Shown here: positions 43,350 to 52,187 of the stretch, piece after piece
How the letters are laid out: each line of letters begins with the position of its first letter
Position numbering within the stretch: position 1 is the stretch's first letter
Source: Clostridium sp. Marseille-P3244
GTDB lineage: Bacteria > Bacillota > Clostridia > Lachnospirales > Lachnospiraceae
Direction of reading: 5' to 3'
DNA: 64,000 nucleotides
Assembly: GCF_900120155.1 (NCBI RefSeq)
Contig: NZ_LT635549.1
Location: forward strand, 1,289,512-1,353,511
The notes under the pieces: generated by a model
What the model saw: only the letters and a program-made list of their open reading frames with translations
Told to the model about the DNA's origin: nothing
The model's database searches: none
Program-made: the position numbers and the translations under genes

Positions 43350-44966
43350 ATGGCTTCCAGTGCGAAAGATATCCAGCTTCGAGAGCTGAAAGATACAGTA
43401 TCACAACTGAAAACAATGATATCTGAACAGACTGAGCTGATTAAATCTCTCCGTCTTATTATTGACGAAAAATCCAGTCACGAGAAAGCGCTGCAGGAAC
43501 AGGTAGATTATCTGACCAAAAAGCTTTTCGGCTCATCCAGTGAAAAAAGATCCGATGACATTCCGGGACAACAGAATCTCTTCGATGAAGCGGAAATGGA
43601 ACAAGATTCCTCTTTGCTGGAAGAAGAGACCGTGATCCGGGAGCATCCCCGTAAAAAGAAGGCAACCCATGAGGAACTTTTCAAAGGCCTGAAGGTTGAA
43701 AAAGTAGTGATCCCTCTTCCGGAAGAAGACCAGATCTGCCCGGTCTGCGGCACACAGATGGTCCTGATCGGCGAGGAGTATGTCCGCCGTGAACTGGAAT
43801 TCATTCCTGCCACCTGTAAAGTGATCGAATACTACAGCCAGAGTTACGGATGCCCCTCCTGCAAGGACGGACTCGGCGATACGGAAAAGCCTGTGATCGT
43901 AAAGTCTCAGGTACCGGCGGCTCTGGTTGGGAAAGGTCCTGCCTCAGCATCCACTATTGCATGGACCATGTATCAGAAGTATGCTAATGGGCTTCCCCTT
44001 TACCGGCAGGAGAAAGACTGGAAACAGTATGGGGCTCAGATCAGCCGTACCACTCTTGCCAACTGGATCATCTACTGTTCACAGAACTATTTCCAGCCAA
44101 TGTATGATTACTTCCACCGCGAGCTGCTGAAACGCAGCTTTGCGATGGCAGATGAAACCCGGGTTCAGGTATTGAACGAGGAAGGGCGCCGAGCCCAGAC
44201 TCAATCATTCATGTGGCTGTTCCGAAGCGGCGAGGACGGGCTTCCGTCGATCATCTTGTATGGCTATTCTCCGACCAGGAGCGGCAGCCATGCAAGGGAG
44301 TTCCTGGAAGGCTACAGCGGATACCTGGAAACGGATGGATATCAGGGATACAACAATCTTCCAGGGATCAGACGCTGCTCTTGTTGGGCACATATCCGTC
44401 GATACTTTATCGATGCCGTCCCCAAAGGAAAACAGTATGACTACAGCCATCCGGCAGTGCAGGGAGTCCAGTACTGCAGCCGGTTATTCGCCATTGAGGA
44501 CTCCATTAACAAAAAGTATCCTGGTGATTATGAAAAGCGGAAGCAGCTGCGTCTCGAGAAGGAAAAACCTGTTCTGGAGGCTTTCTGGTCGTGGCTCGAT
44601 CAGCAGAAGCCAGTCCGGAATACCCGGATGGAGAAAGCGGTGAATTACGTTCTCAACCGGCGTGATACAGCAGAGACCTATCTGGAAGACGGACGATGCA
44701 GCTTTACCAACAATCTCAGCGAGAATGCGATCCGCCCATTTGCAGTGGGCCGGAAGAACTGGCTGTTCAGCAGTTCTGTGGACGGAGCGAATGCCAGCGC
44801 GGTAGTCTATACAATGGTTGAAATGGCAAAAGCACATGGGCTGAATATTTATGGATATCTTAAATTTCTGCTGGAACACCGGCCTGGTAAAGATATGACC
44901 GATGAACAGCTTGCAGAGCTGGCACCTTGGAATGAAAAACTCCAATCTATCAAAAATCGCATGTGA
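43350..44966 (+). CDS. tnpC: IS66 transposase TnpC
   Basis: 538 aa. Coiled-coil N-terminus (residues 1-60), zinc-finger-like segment (CPVCGTQMV ... CPSCKDG), and DDE core with MADETRVQVL, LETDGYQGYN and the C-terminal NNLSENAIRPFAVGRKNW. Looks intact. Confidence 0.93.
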   Translation: MASSAKDIQLRELKDTVSQLKTMISEQTELIKSLRLIIDEKSSHEKALQEQVDYLTKKLFGSSSEKRSDDIPGQQNLFDEAEMEQDSSLLEEETVIREHPRKKKATHEELFKGLKVEKVVIPLPEEDQICPVCGTQMVLIGEEYVRRELEFIPATCKVIEYYSQSYGCPSCKDGLGDTEKPVIVKSQVPAALVGKGPASASTIAWTMYQKYANGLPLYRQEKDWKQYGAQISRTTLANWIIYCSQNYFQPMYDYFHRELLKRSFAMADETRVQVLNEEGRRAQTQSFMWLFRSGEDGLPSIILYGYSPTRSGSHAREFLEGYSGYLETDGYQGYNNLPGIRRCSCWAHIRRYFIDAVPKGKQYDYSHPAVQGVQYCSRLFAIEDSINKKYPGDYEKRKQLRLEKEKPVLEAFWSWLDQQKPVRNTRMEKAVNYVLNRRDTAETYLEDGRCSFTNNLSENAIRPFAVGRKNWLFSSSVDGANASAVVYTMVEMAKAHGLNIYGYLKFLLEHRPGKDMTDEQLAELAPWNEKLQSIKNRM

Positions 44967-45638
44967 ATTATAGTGAATTACTCCAACTCGCAAAGGGATG
45001 GAGTAATTTTATATTTTACCGCACTATTATTTGGCTCTTACGAAGGAATGTTGAGTTGGAAGAATTAGGACTGACCAATAAAGCGCTGCTTCAACTATTG
45101 CAAGGAAAAGTAAATGGAAGTTTACTAAGTAAAATGTTAGAACATCCATATTTTCCTGTACTTCTTGATATTGTTAATGCTTATTTTACAGAAGCTCATA
45201 ACACTGGTTTTGCTAGTAGAAATGCAATTATAGATATAGGAACTGCAAATATAAAAGATTTTATAAAGGAACATCCGGAACATAGAATCGAAGGACAGCA
45301 TGATATTCGTAGACTTAATGCAGAAAAGGTTACTGGAACCGAGGCTGATCTTGAAAAAATCAAAAGCATTTTCCTGTCCATGCTGAAAGATATTAAGAAA
45401 GAATATGATGTACCACAACAAGATATCAGTACAGAAGAATTAAAAAATCAAATAGTCACTATGAAAAAACAGGCAATATTTCAGAAAAAGAAGAAGCCAA
45501 GTTTTAACGAAAATGATATGTCAAGAATTGTTATGGGGATGTTTCAAAGTATGGGGATGGACTTGGATGAGTATGAACAGGAAATGTTTCACAAAATGAT
45601 GGTGCATATGTTACAGAGGAAAAGATAGGAGATTTGAG

Positions 45639-47528
45639 ATGGGAATATTTGATAAATTATTCAAGAAAAAAGCAATAGAATCACAACAGAGTATACCAGT
45701 AAAGCAAGATAAACAAGAAAAAACTACAGTGAATATGGTCACGCAAAAAGCGGAACCAACAGTAAAAGAACAATTGATAAGAGGATACGTTGGTACATAT
45801 AAAAAGCAAGTGGATTACGCTACAGTTAAAGAATTGAAAAAACGTTATATTGCTTTCGATGTTGAAACGACAGGATTAAGTCCGATGAATGATAAGATAA
45901 TCGAAGTTGCAGCTGTTTTATTTGAAAATGGAGAGATTATCAAAGGATATAGTTCATTGGTTAATCCAGAAGTCTTTATTCCATACAGTGCCACCGCTAT
46001 TAATCACATTACAAATGAAATGGTAAAAGACGCACCGAAAGAATGTATTGTGTATGCAGAATTAGTAGACTTTCTAGGAGATGCTTTAAAACAGCAAACT
46101 ACTATATGTGCACATAATGCGTCTTTTGATATGAATTTTCTTTCAGAAACATTAATGCGTCTTGGATATGATGGAAAAATTTCTTATGTAGATACACTTT
46201 CACTTTCGCGTAGTTTAATCAAAGGGTTGCATAACTATAAACAAGATACGGTTGCTATGTATTTTGACCTTGTAAATAATCAATCTCATAGAGCTGTTAC
46301 AGATGCAGAAATATGTGGGAAAATTCTTTGGAACTTACTGCAAATAGAAGAAAAAGAGGAAGAAAAAAGATTAAGAAATTTAGAAAAAAGTAAACCATGT
46401 GACGAAGAAATGGAGATATGTGCTTACATTCAGAACTGCATCATGAAAAAAGGTGGTGATTCTAAATGGTTAGGGTTTTATAAAAACAGTAGCAATTACG
46501 TTGATGTAAGTTACCTATATTCTATTTTGAAATTTAAATGTGCCAAAAAGGGAAAATACATTATTGTTGAAAAGTCAAGTGTTGGAAAACTAAATTGTAA
46601 TATAGAGCCATGTACAATGAGTGAAGGTGGTTCGGATTATGTAAGAGTATATTTCAATAGTCCGTTCGAATTGGAGCCGTTGGAATCATATTTATTTAGC
46701 ATTTATGCGAAATGTCGTAAGTCAGCATTGGATTATTTTAAATTTAATAAGCGATATGAAGCAGAACATAAAAACAGTCCAGCTATGTTAAATCATCTTT
46801 CTGATATGGATGTTGCAGCGTTGCTTGAAAGTGCTGAAAAGAGAAAATTGACGGAGAAAGTTGTTTCGGAAACCATAAAGAATTCTAATGATAAATCTCG
46901 AATCTCTAGAGAAGATATCATTATTCAGCCTATTCATAATAGAGTTCCATTAGCTGGTATTCGCAATAAAAATAATTGGGAAAATGGCTATGATGAAGGA
47001 TATCCATTCTGGGAAAAAGGAGATAATCTCCGTAAAGAGGGAAATGTAGAAGATGCAATCAAACTGTTTGATCAGGCAAGATATAATGGATATGATGCTC
47101 CGGTTCTTTATGACTCTTATGCAATGGCATATCATAAACTGAAAGACTATGCAAACGAAATAGATATTTTAGACGAAGGCATTGTGCGTGAAAGAAAAAA
47201 TGGAATAAATGTTAGTCGTTTAGAAGCTCGACGAGATAAAGCAATACAATTGCTATACGAACAGCAAGAGGCTAAGAAAAAGAAATTAGAAAAAGAACAG
47301 ATAAAAAATGAAAATATAAAAATTATTTCTGAGACTTCTACGAAAACAACTGGGCGTGCTATTTTGCAATTGACGGATGATATGACTTTAATCAAACGAT
47401 ATGATACTATTGCACAAGCTGTACGTGAAACCGGTGTAAATTCCAAGAGTATACGAGATGCTGCAAAAGGTGTTCAGAAGCATGCAGGTGGTTATGTTTG
47501 GAAGTATGCTGATGAAATTGGCGATTGA
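45639..47528 (+). CDS. DEDDh exonuclease with C-terminal NUMOD1-like domain
   Basis: 629 aa. Residues 68-235 form a DnaQ-like 3'-5' exonuclease: FDVETTGL (Asp74, Glu76), HNASFDMNF and HRAVTDAEI supply the DEDDh set. The middle carries TPR-like helices (AIKLFDQARYNGYDAPVLYD). The last 50 residues (AQAVRETGVNSKSIRDAAKG then GGYVWKY) match a NUMOD1/IENR1 DNA-binding repeat. Such a combination suggests a nucleic-acid-degrading role, possibly defence. It starts 10 bp after the broken XRE gene, suggesting co-transcription. Confidence 0.8.
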   Translation: MGIFDKLFKKKAIESQQSIPVKQDKQEKTTVNMVTQKAEPTVKEQLIRGYVGTYKKQVDYATVKELKKRYIAFDVETTGLSPMNDKIIEVAAVLFENGEIIKGYSSLVNPEVFIPYSATAINHITNEMVKDAPKECIVYAELVDFLGDALKQQTTICAHNASFDMNFLSETLMRLGYDGKISYVDTLSLSRSLIKGLHNYKQDTVAMYFDLVNNQSHRAVTDAEICGKILWNLLQIEEKEEEKRLRNLEKSKPCDEEMEICAYIQNCIMKKGGDSKWLGFYKNSSNYVDVSYLYSILKFKCAKKGKYIIVEKSSVGKLNCNIEPCTMSEGGSDYVRVYFNSPFELEPLESYLFSIYAKCRKSALDYFKFNKRYEAEHKNSPAMLNHLSDMDVAALLESAEKRKLTEKVVSETIKNSNDKSRISREDIIIQPIHNRVPLAGIRNKNNWENGYDEGYPFWEKGDNLRKEGNVEDAIKLFDQARYNGYDAPVLYDSYAMAYHKLKDYANEIDILDEGIVRERKNGINVSRLEARRDKAIQLLYEQQEAKKKKLEKEQIKNENIKIISETSTKTTGRAILQLTDDMTLIKRYDTIAQAVRETGVNSKSIRDAAKGVQKHAGGYVWKYADEIGD

Positions 47529-47597
47529 ACTGTTGTTGCAAATACGTTTTAATTCGATATGGTTGTGCTATGGAATCTTGAGATGCCCATAGCCCAT

Positions 47598-47626
47598 AGG
47601 AGTTCATGATTGGACTCCTTTTTTTG
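47598..47626 (+). terminator. Terminator after exonuclease
   Basis: aggagt (47598-47603) pairs with actcct (47614-47619), then a run of seven T. Confidence 0.65.
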
Positions 47627-47702
47627 AAAAAACATTGTATATTGACTTTTTTGAATGATGGAAGTATGATTGTTCATATAAATCATACTTTGGGAGGCGC
47701 TT

Positions 47703-47912
47703 ATGGAAGTTAATAACGGAAAATATGCATGGATGGTTAAAATTGGAGAAAAAGGTCAATTTGTTATCCCGAAAGAAGCAAGAAATTTATTTGATCTTCA
47801 GCCGGGAATGGAAATTTTAGTTTTAGGTGATGAAAAAAGAGGCTTGGCAATCTTACCAAAGGAAATGCAAAAAGAATATATTGTAAGGATTTTTTCAGAA
47901 ATGGATTCCTAA
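47703..47912 (+). CDS. AbrB/MazE-type regulator
   Basis: 69 aa. Swapped-hairpin DNA-binding fold: WMVKIGEKGQFVIPKEARNL followed by DLQPGMEILVLGD. Start with GGGAGGCGCTT ahead. Only 16 bp before the glycosyltransferase gene, which it probably controls. Confidence 0.82.
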   Translation: MEVNNGKYAWMVKIGEKGQFVIPKEARNLFDLQPGMEILVLGDEKRGLAILPKEMQKEYIVRIFSEMDS

Positions 47913-47928
47913 AGGATGGTGAGATTCT

Positions 47929-49101
47929 ATGAGTAAAATCGTTTTCTTTTGTATCCCAGCGCATGGGCATACAAATCCGACGTTAGGAGTTGTGCGTGAA
48001 TTAATCAGTAGAGGGCATCAGGTTTTTTATTACTCCTACAATATGATGCGTGACAAAATCGAATCCACAGGTGCTGTTTTTGTATCTTGTGATGAATACG
48101 ATCAGGAACAGCGATTAGATGCGAAAGACGGAGCCCGAATAGGAAAAGATTTGGCTTTTTCAACGCAGATATTGGTTGATACTACATTAGCTTTGGATGA
48201 TGCGGTGTGCGAACATATGAAAGAATTAAATCCAGATTGTATCGTTGCGGATTCCATGGCTGTATGGGGAAAAGCTGTGGCACTAAAACTTGGGATTCCG
48301 TTTGTATCTTCAACGACAACCTTTGCTTTCAATCAGCATTCAGCAAAGATAATGAAGCAAAGTCCAGGACAAATATTTGGTATGATCTTCTCAATGTCGA
48401 AAATCAATAAAAACATCAAACGTTTACAAGATAAAGGTTATCCTGTAAAAAGCATTCTCGATATTATTCAAAATGACAACAATATAGATACGATTGTATA
48501 TACATCTCCAGAATTTCAACCATGTTCCAAAACATTTTCGGATAAATATGTTTTTGTAGGACCATCAATACGACCTGTTGAAAATGTGATTGAGAAGAAG
48601 TCGGATAAATTAATTTATATATCAATGGGAACAGTCATTAATGATTCCGTAAAGTTTTACAAAAAATGTATAGAAGCATTTGCCAATACAAAGTATCAGG
48701 TTATTATGTCAGTTGGCAATTTGATAAATGTTGAAGACTTAGGTGCTATACCGGATAATATTACGATTTCGAGGTTTGTAGATCAGATAGCTGTATTAAG
48801 TCAGGCGGATGTATTCCTTACCCACTGTGGTATGAACAGTGTCAATGAAAGTTTATATTATAAGGTTCCACTCGTGATGTTTCCGCAAACATCTGAACAA
48901 GACGGCGTGGCTACAAGAGTAGAACAACTTGGTGCGGGTGTCAGGTTGAAGAATATAAATGCAAAATCTATTAGGGTGACAATTGAAAAGGTACTAAATA
49001 CAAAATCTTATTATGAACATGCGTCAAAGATTTCTCAGGGATTCCGTAAATGTACTGGTGCAAAAGGTGCTGCAGATAAAATTGAAAAGATGTGCGAATG
49101 A
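47929..49101 (+). CDS. UGT/MGT-family glycosyltransferase
   Basis: 390 aa, GT1 fold. N-terminal HGHTNPTLGVVRELISRGH acceptor loop and C-terminal donor motif THCGMNSVNESLYYKVPLV then PQTSEQDGVA. Similar enzymes glycosylate macrolides and other lipophilic compounds. Pairing with an AbrB regulator recurs on Firmicutes mobile elements. Substrate unknown; resistance to a macrolide-like compound is one possibility. Confidence 0.85.
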   Translation: MSKIVFFCIPAHGHTNPTLGVVRELISRGHQVFYYSYNMMRDKIESTGAVFVSCDEYDQEQRLDAKDGARIGKDLAFSTQILVDTTLALDDAVCEHMKELNPDCIVADSMAVWGKAVALKLGIPFVSSTTTFAFNQHSAKIMKQSPGQIFGMIFSMSKINKNIKRLQDKGYPVKSILDIIQNDNNIDTIVYTSPEFQPCSKTFSDKYVFVGPSIRPVENVIEKKSDKLIYISMGTVINDSVKFYKKCIEAFANTKYQVIMSVGNLINVEDLGAIPDNITISRFVDQIAVLSQADVFLTHCGMNSVNESLYYKVPLVMFPQTSEQDGVATRVEQLGAGVRLKNINAKSIRVTIEKVLNTKSYYEHASKISQGFRKCTGAKGAADKIEKMCE

Positions 49102-49103
49102 AT

Positions 49104-49155
49104 AAAAATCAACGCTCAAATGAGAAAAAAACGAATTTGAGTGTTGATTTTTTGC
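49104..49155 (+). terminator. Terminator after glycosyltransferase
   Basis: aaaatcaacgctcaaa (about 49105-49120) pairs with tttgagtgttgatttt (49136-49151), followed by ttgctt. It separates the glycosyltransferase unit from the next operon. Confidence 0.8.
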
Positions 49156-49171
49156 TTTAAATGGATATAAT
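49144..49171 (+). promoter_or_regulatory. Promoter of the five-gene E2-E1-JAB operon
   Basis: TTGATT (49144-49149), 16-bp spacer, TATAAT (49166-49171). The -35 box lies inside the right arm of the preceding terminator. The ribosome binding site AAGGAAGGG follows, 9 nt before the ATPase start. Confidence 0.65.
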
Positions 49172-49197
49172 AGATTATGAAAGGAAGGGTTAAAACT

Positions 49198-50451
49198 ATG
49201 TTGATACAATTTAATTTTAAAAATTTCAAATCATTTCGTGATGAGGCTACGCTGGATTTATCCGCAGCAAAAATGACAGAATTTTCAAATCGTGTTATAT
49301 CCGTGGGTAACGAAAAAATATTGCCTGTAGCTGCTGTATATGGTGCGAATGCAAGTGGAAAATCTAATGTTTACGGTGCATTTGAATATATGAGCGAGTA
49401 TGTAGTGAACTCTTTCAAATATGGAGATGAAGAAGATTTCGATGATGTCAGACCACTTCCATTTCTTTTTGACGTTTCTTCTGAAACAGCAGATACAAGT
49501 TTTGAAGTTTATTTTACCGTACCAGGTGACAAAACTGAAAAATGTTATAATTACGGATTTTGTATTGGGCAAACTGGCGTTACAGAAGAATGGTTAAATT
49601 ACAAGGCAAAAACAGCTCGCAAATATTCTACTATTTTTTACAGAGATGAGGAAACGTTGGATCTTGCAGGTATTCCAAAAACAAGCAGAGAAAATATTGA
49701 AATTGCATTAGAGAAAGAAGTTCTGATTGTTTCATTAGGAGCAAAATTAAAAGTTGCTAAATGTAAACTTGTAAGGGACTGGTTTTTGAATAATGAATTT
49801 GCAGATTTTGGAGATGCTGTTACTAATTTCTTTATGTCTCGTGTTCTTCCTGCGGGATTTATTGATGATGAAAAAATCAGAGCAAACGTTGTAAAATACT
49901 TCTCTTCTTTTGACGAAACAATAAAAGGATTTGAAGTTACAAAACTTCCTGCCCAAGAAGATTCTAAAGAAGAAAAATATCTGATAGATGCACTTCATAA
50001 AAAAATCGGATCTGAAGACATGGCAAAAATTCCACTTGCTCATGAATCAGCAGGTACTTTAAAAATGTTTGCACTCTATCCGGAATTACAGGATGTATTG
50101 CAAAATGGTGGGGTATTCTTTATCGACGAGTTAAATGCTCGATTACACCCACTTCTTGTTCGCAACTTCATTCTTACTTTTCTTAACCCAGAAATCAATA
50201 TAAATCATGCACAGCTCGTATTTACAACGCATGACACATGGCAGTTATCTAATCAGCTGTTACGTCGTGATGAAATTTGGTTTACAGAAAAAGATGATAT
50301 GGGATTATCTGTATTATATTCCTTGGCTGATTTTATCGACGAGGATGGTTCCCGTATCCGTAAGGACGAAAGTTATGAAAAAAACTATCTGTTAGGAAAA
50401 TATGGAGCTATTCCCTCCTTAAAGACAATCGATTTTTTTAAGGAGGGTTAG
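49198..50451 (+). CDS. AAA ATPase, RloA/AbiLi-like (AAA_15/21)
   Basis: 417 aa from the ATG at 49198. Typical ABC-like ATPase of defence systems: start LIQFNFKNFKSFRDEA, Walker A GANASGKSN (49-57), signature AHESAGTLKMFALYP, Walker B FFIDELNARLHPLL and switch His in FTTHDTWQL. No nuclease domain attached. Pairs with the RloB gene 3 bp downstream, as in RloAB/AbiL two-gene systems. Starts the operon and ends in Gly (FFKEG). Confidence 0.85.
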   Translation: MLIQFNFKNFKSFRDEATLDLSAAKMTEFSNRVISVGNEKILPVAAVYGANASGKSNVYGAFEYMSEYVVNSFKYGDEEDFDDVRPLPFLFDVSSETADTSFEVYFTVPGDKTEKCYNYGFCIGQTGVTEEWLNYKAKTARKYSTIFYRDEETLDLAGIPKTSRENIEIALEKEVLIVSLGAKLKVAKCKLVRDWFLNNEFADFGDAVTNFFMSRVLPAGFIDDEKIRANVVKYFSSFDETIKGFEVTKLPAQEDSKEEKYLIDALHKKIGSEDMAKIPLAHESAGTLKMFALYPELQDVLQNGGVFFIDELNARLHPLLVRNFILTFLNPEININHAQLVFTTHDTWQLSNQLLRRDEIWFTEKDDMGLSVLYSLADFIDEDGSRIRKDESYEKNYLLGKYGAIPSLKTIDFFKEG

Positions 50452-50454
50452 CTT

Positions 50455-51102
50455 ATGGCACGTAAAGATAGAACAGGTAATAGAAAAACAAGAGAACGGC
50501 GTGCAGTACATCGTATCCCAGAAATGGGGTACTATCTTGTCGTGACCGACACAGAGGCTACTGAACGTTGTTTTTTTAATGGGTTACACGACAGTCTTCC
50601 GGAAGACGTAAAGAAAAAACTTGTTATTAAGGTTGTGGAAACAAAAACACAGAATATGATTGAGAAATGTCTTGAGATGACAGCTTATGAAGCACAATAC
50701 CGTATACCATGGATTGTCTTCGATCGTGATCAGGTTCCAAATTTTGATCAGATTATCAAGGATGCAGAGAAAGCTGGAATTAACGTGGGTTGGTCCAATC
50801 CGTGTTTTGAAATCTGGATGTTTGCCTATTTTGGTAATATGCCGGCGATACAGGAATCTTGGATTTGTTGCTCAAGATTCGGTGAATTGTATAAAGTAAA
50901 AACTGGTCAAGACTATTCAAAAGCTGATTCTGATATGTACAAAAGACTCTGTGAAAACGGAGATGAAGATAAGGCGCTTCAGATTGCTGCTCAGAAATAT
51001 GAGCAGTGTCTGAGAGAAGGTAAAATGGTTCCATCACATATGTGTCCGGCAACAACAGTGCATGAGCTGGTGGGTGAAATTAGAAGAAAGGTTAAAGGGT
51101 GA
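50455..51102 (+). CDS. RloB-family protein
   Basis: 215 aa. Basic N-terminus (RKDRTGNRKTRERRAVHRI) and the RloB pattern (YYLVVTDTEATERCFFNGL, IPWIVFDRDQVPNFDQII, SNPCFEIWMFAYFG). The family is thought to be a TOPRIM-like nuclease or effector paired with the ATPase. Four bp before the next gene. Ends in Gly (RRKVKG). Confidence 0.85.
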   Translation: MARKDRTGNRKTRERRAVHRIPEMGYYLVVTDTEATERCFFNGLHDSLPEDVKKKLVIKVVETKTQNMIEKCLEMTAYEAQYRIPWIVFDRDQVPNFDQIIKDAEKAGINVGWSNPCFEIWMFAYFGNMPAIQESWICCSRFGELYKVKTGQDYSKADSDMYKRLCENGDEDKALQIAAQKYEQCLREGKMVPSHMCPATTVHELVGEIRRKVKG

Positions 51103-51106
51103 TTAT

Positions 51107-52186
51107 ATGGCTAATTATATGACATTTTTCCCTGTAGGTAATGGGGATATGACACTGATTCAAACAAAGACAAATAAATACATCATGATAGATTGTAACA
51201 TCAGAAATGCAGAGAATGATGATACAATTTATGATTGCAATGAATACTTGCAAGATAATCTGCCGATTGATGATGGTCAAATTTATTTGGATGCATTTTT
51301 CTTGACGCACTCAGATAATGATCATTGTCGTGGAATTAGAGATTACTTTAATTTGTGTGCTCCAGAAGATTCTGACGATGATAAAATCAGAATTGATGAA
51401 TTGTATGTACCAGCAAAACTTATGATGGATGAGACTCATTACAATGACGATGCGGATGCCATTAGAGAAGAAGCACAAAGAAGACTTGACTTGTTAGGTA
51501 CTGATGAAGCAGATACGCCAGGAAATCGTATTAAAATTGTTGGATATAGTAAGGAATTAAAAGACTACGCAGATGCTATTGTTCCAGCAGGAGAAACGAT
51601 TTCTGATATAAATGGAAATACGGATTATGGCGCAGAAATATTTGTATTAAGACCGGTGAAGAAAGCAAACGATGAGGAAGAGTCTGACGTGAACGATTGT
51701 ACCGCCTCTTTTAAAATTACTTTTGAGATTAATGGTGGTACATATGTTGCAATTATCGGTGGAGATCTCAAGTGTGAGAACTGGAAAGAAGTTATTGAAC
51801 TAAATCCAGACATGACTTTTGATTTATTATTAGCACCACACCATTGCTCCTGGCATGCAGTTAGTTCTGAAGATACTCACACAGGAAAAGCAAACTCTGT
51901 TATTGAAGAATTTCTTGAAAAATCTAAAGAAAATGCATATGTGGTTTCTTCGAGCAAGGTCATTAAACGTGATGGTGACAATCCACCGAGTTACAGAGCT
52001 AAAAATGTCTATATTAAGCACCTGAAAAAGCAAGATAGATTTAAATGTACAGCAGAATATCCAAATGCTGATGATCCAAAACCATTAATATTTAAAATTA
52101 CTGGTCAGGGATTTTCAATAAAATCTATTGCAACAGCAACAAGTCAATACAATTCCTTTACACAAAAATCTTATGGTGGAGAATAG
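51107..52186 (+). CDS. Metallo-beta-lactamase-fold protein (ComEC/Rec2-like)
   Basis: 359 aa. Zinc motif HSDNDH at residues 68-73, second metal-site region IIGGDLKCENW (about 230) and LLAPHHCSWHA. Fold matches ComEC/Rec2-type MBL hydrolases, some of which are nucleases. C-terminus ends QKSYGGE: a Gly-Gly one residue from the end, like ubiquitin-type precursors trimmed by a JAB peptidase. One bp separates it from the E2-E1-JAB gene. Hydrolase target unknown. Confidence 0.82.
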   Translation: MANYMTFFPVGNGDMTLIQTKTNKYIMIDCNIRNAENDDTIYDCNEYLQDNLPIDDGQIYLDAFFLTHSDNDHCRGIRDYFNLCAPEDSDDDKIRIDELYVPAKLMMDETHYNDDADAIREEAQRRLDLLGTDEADTPGNRIKIVGYSKELKDYADAIVPAGETISDINGNTDYGAEIFVLRPVKKANDEEESDVNDCTASFKITFEINGGTYVAIIGGDLKCENWKEVIELNPDMTFDLLLAPHHCSWHAVSSEDTHTGKANSVIEEFLEKSKENAYVVSSSKVIKRDGDNPPSYRAKNVYIKHLKKQDRFKCTAEYPNADDPKPLIFKITGQGFSIKSIATATSQYNSFTQKSYGGE

Positions 52187-52187
52187 T

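Larger units (their letters stand above)
42358..45041 (+). mobile_element. IS66-family element, complete, 2684 bp
   Basis: Ends gtaagcgccaaata (42358) and, in reverse complement, gtaagagccaaata at 45041, with an 8-bp target duplication gaaggaat at 42350-42357 and 45042-45049. Encodes the three IS66 genes in order. Confidence 0.93.
42121..45628 (+). pseudogene. XRE-family regulator split by IS66
   Basis: Two pieces, 42121-42357 and 45050-45628, join in frame at the 8-bp duplication gaaggaat to give 271 aa. The N-terminal 75 residues are a classic XRE helix-turn-helix (KSQKEVADELNIQASVLSRI). The C-terminal 190 residues are helical and Lys-rich (QAIFQKKKKPSFNEND, EYEQEMFHKMMVHML). It probably regulated its own operon or the element. 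The inserted IS66 removes the C-terminal domain, so only a truncated HTH peptide could still be made. Confidence 0.85.
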
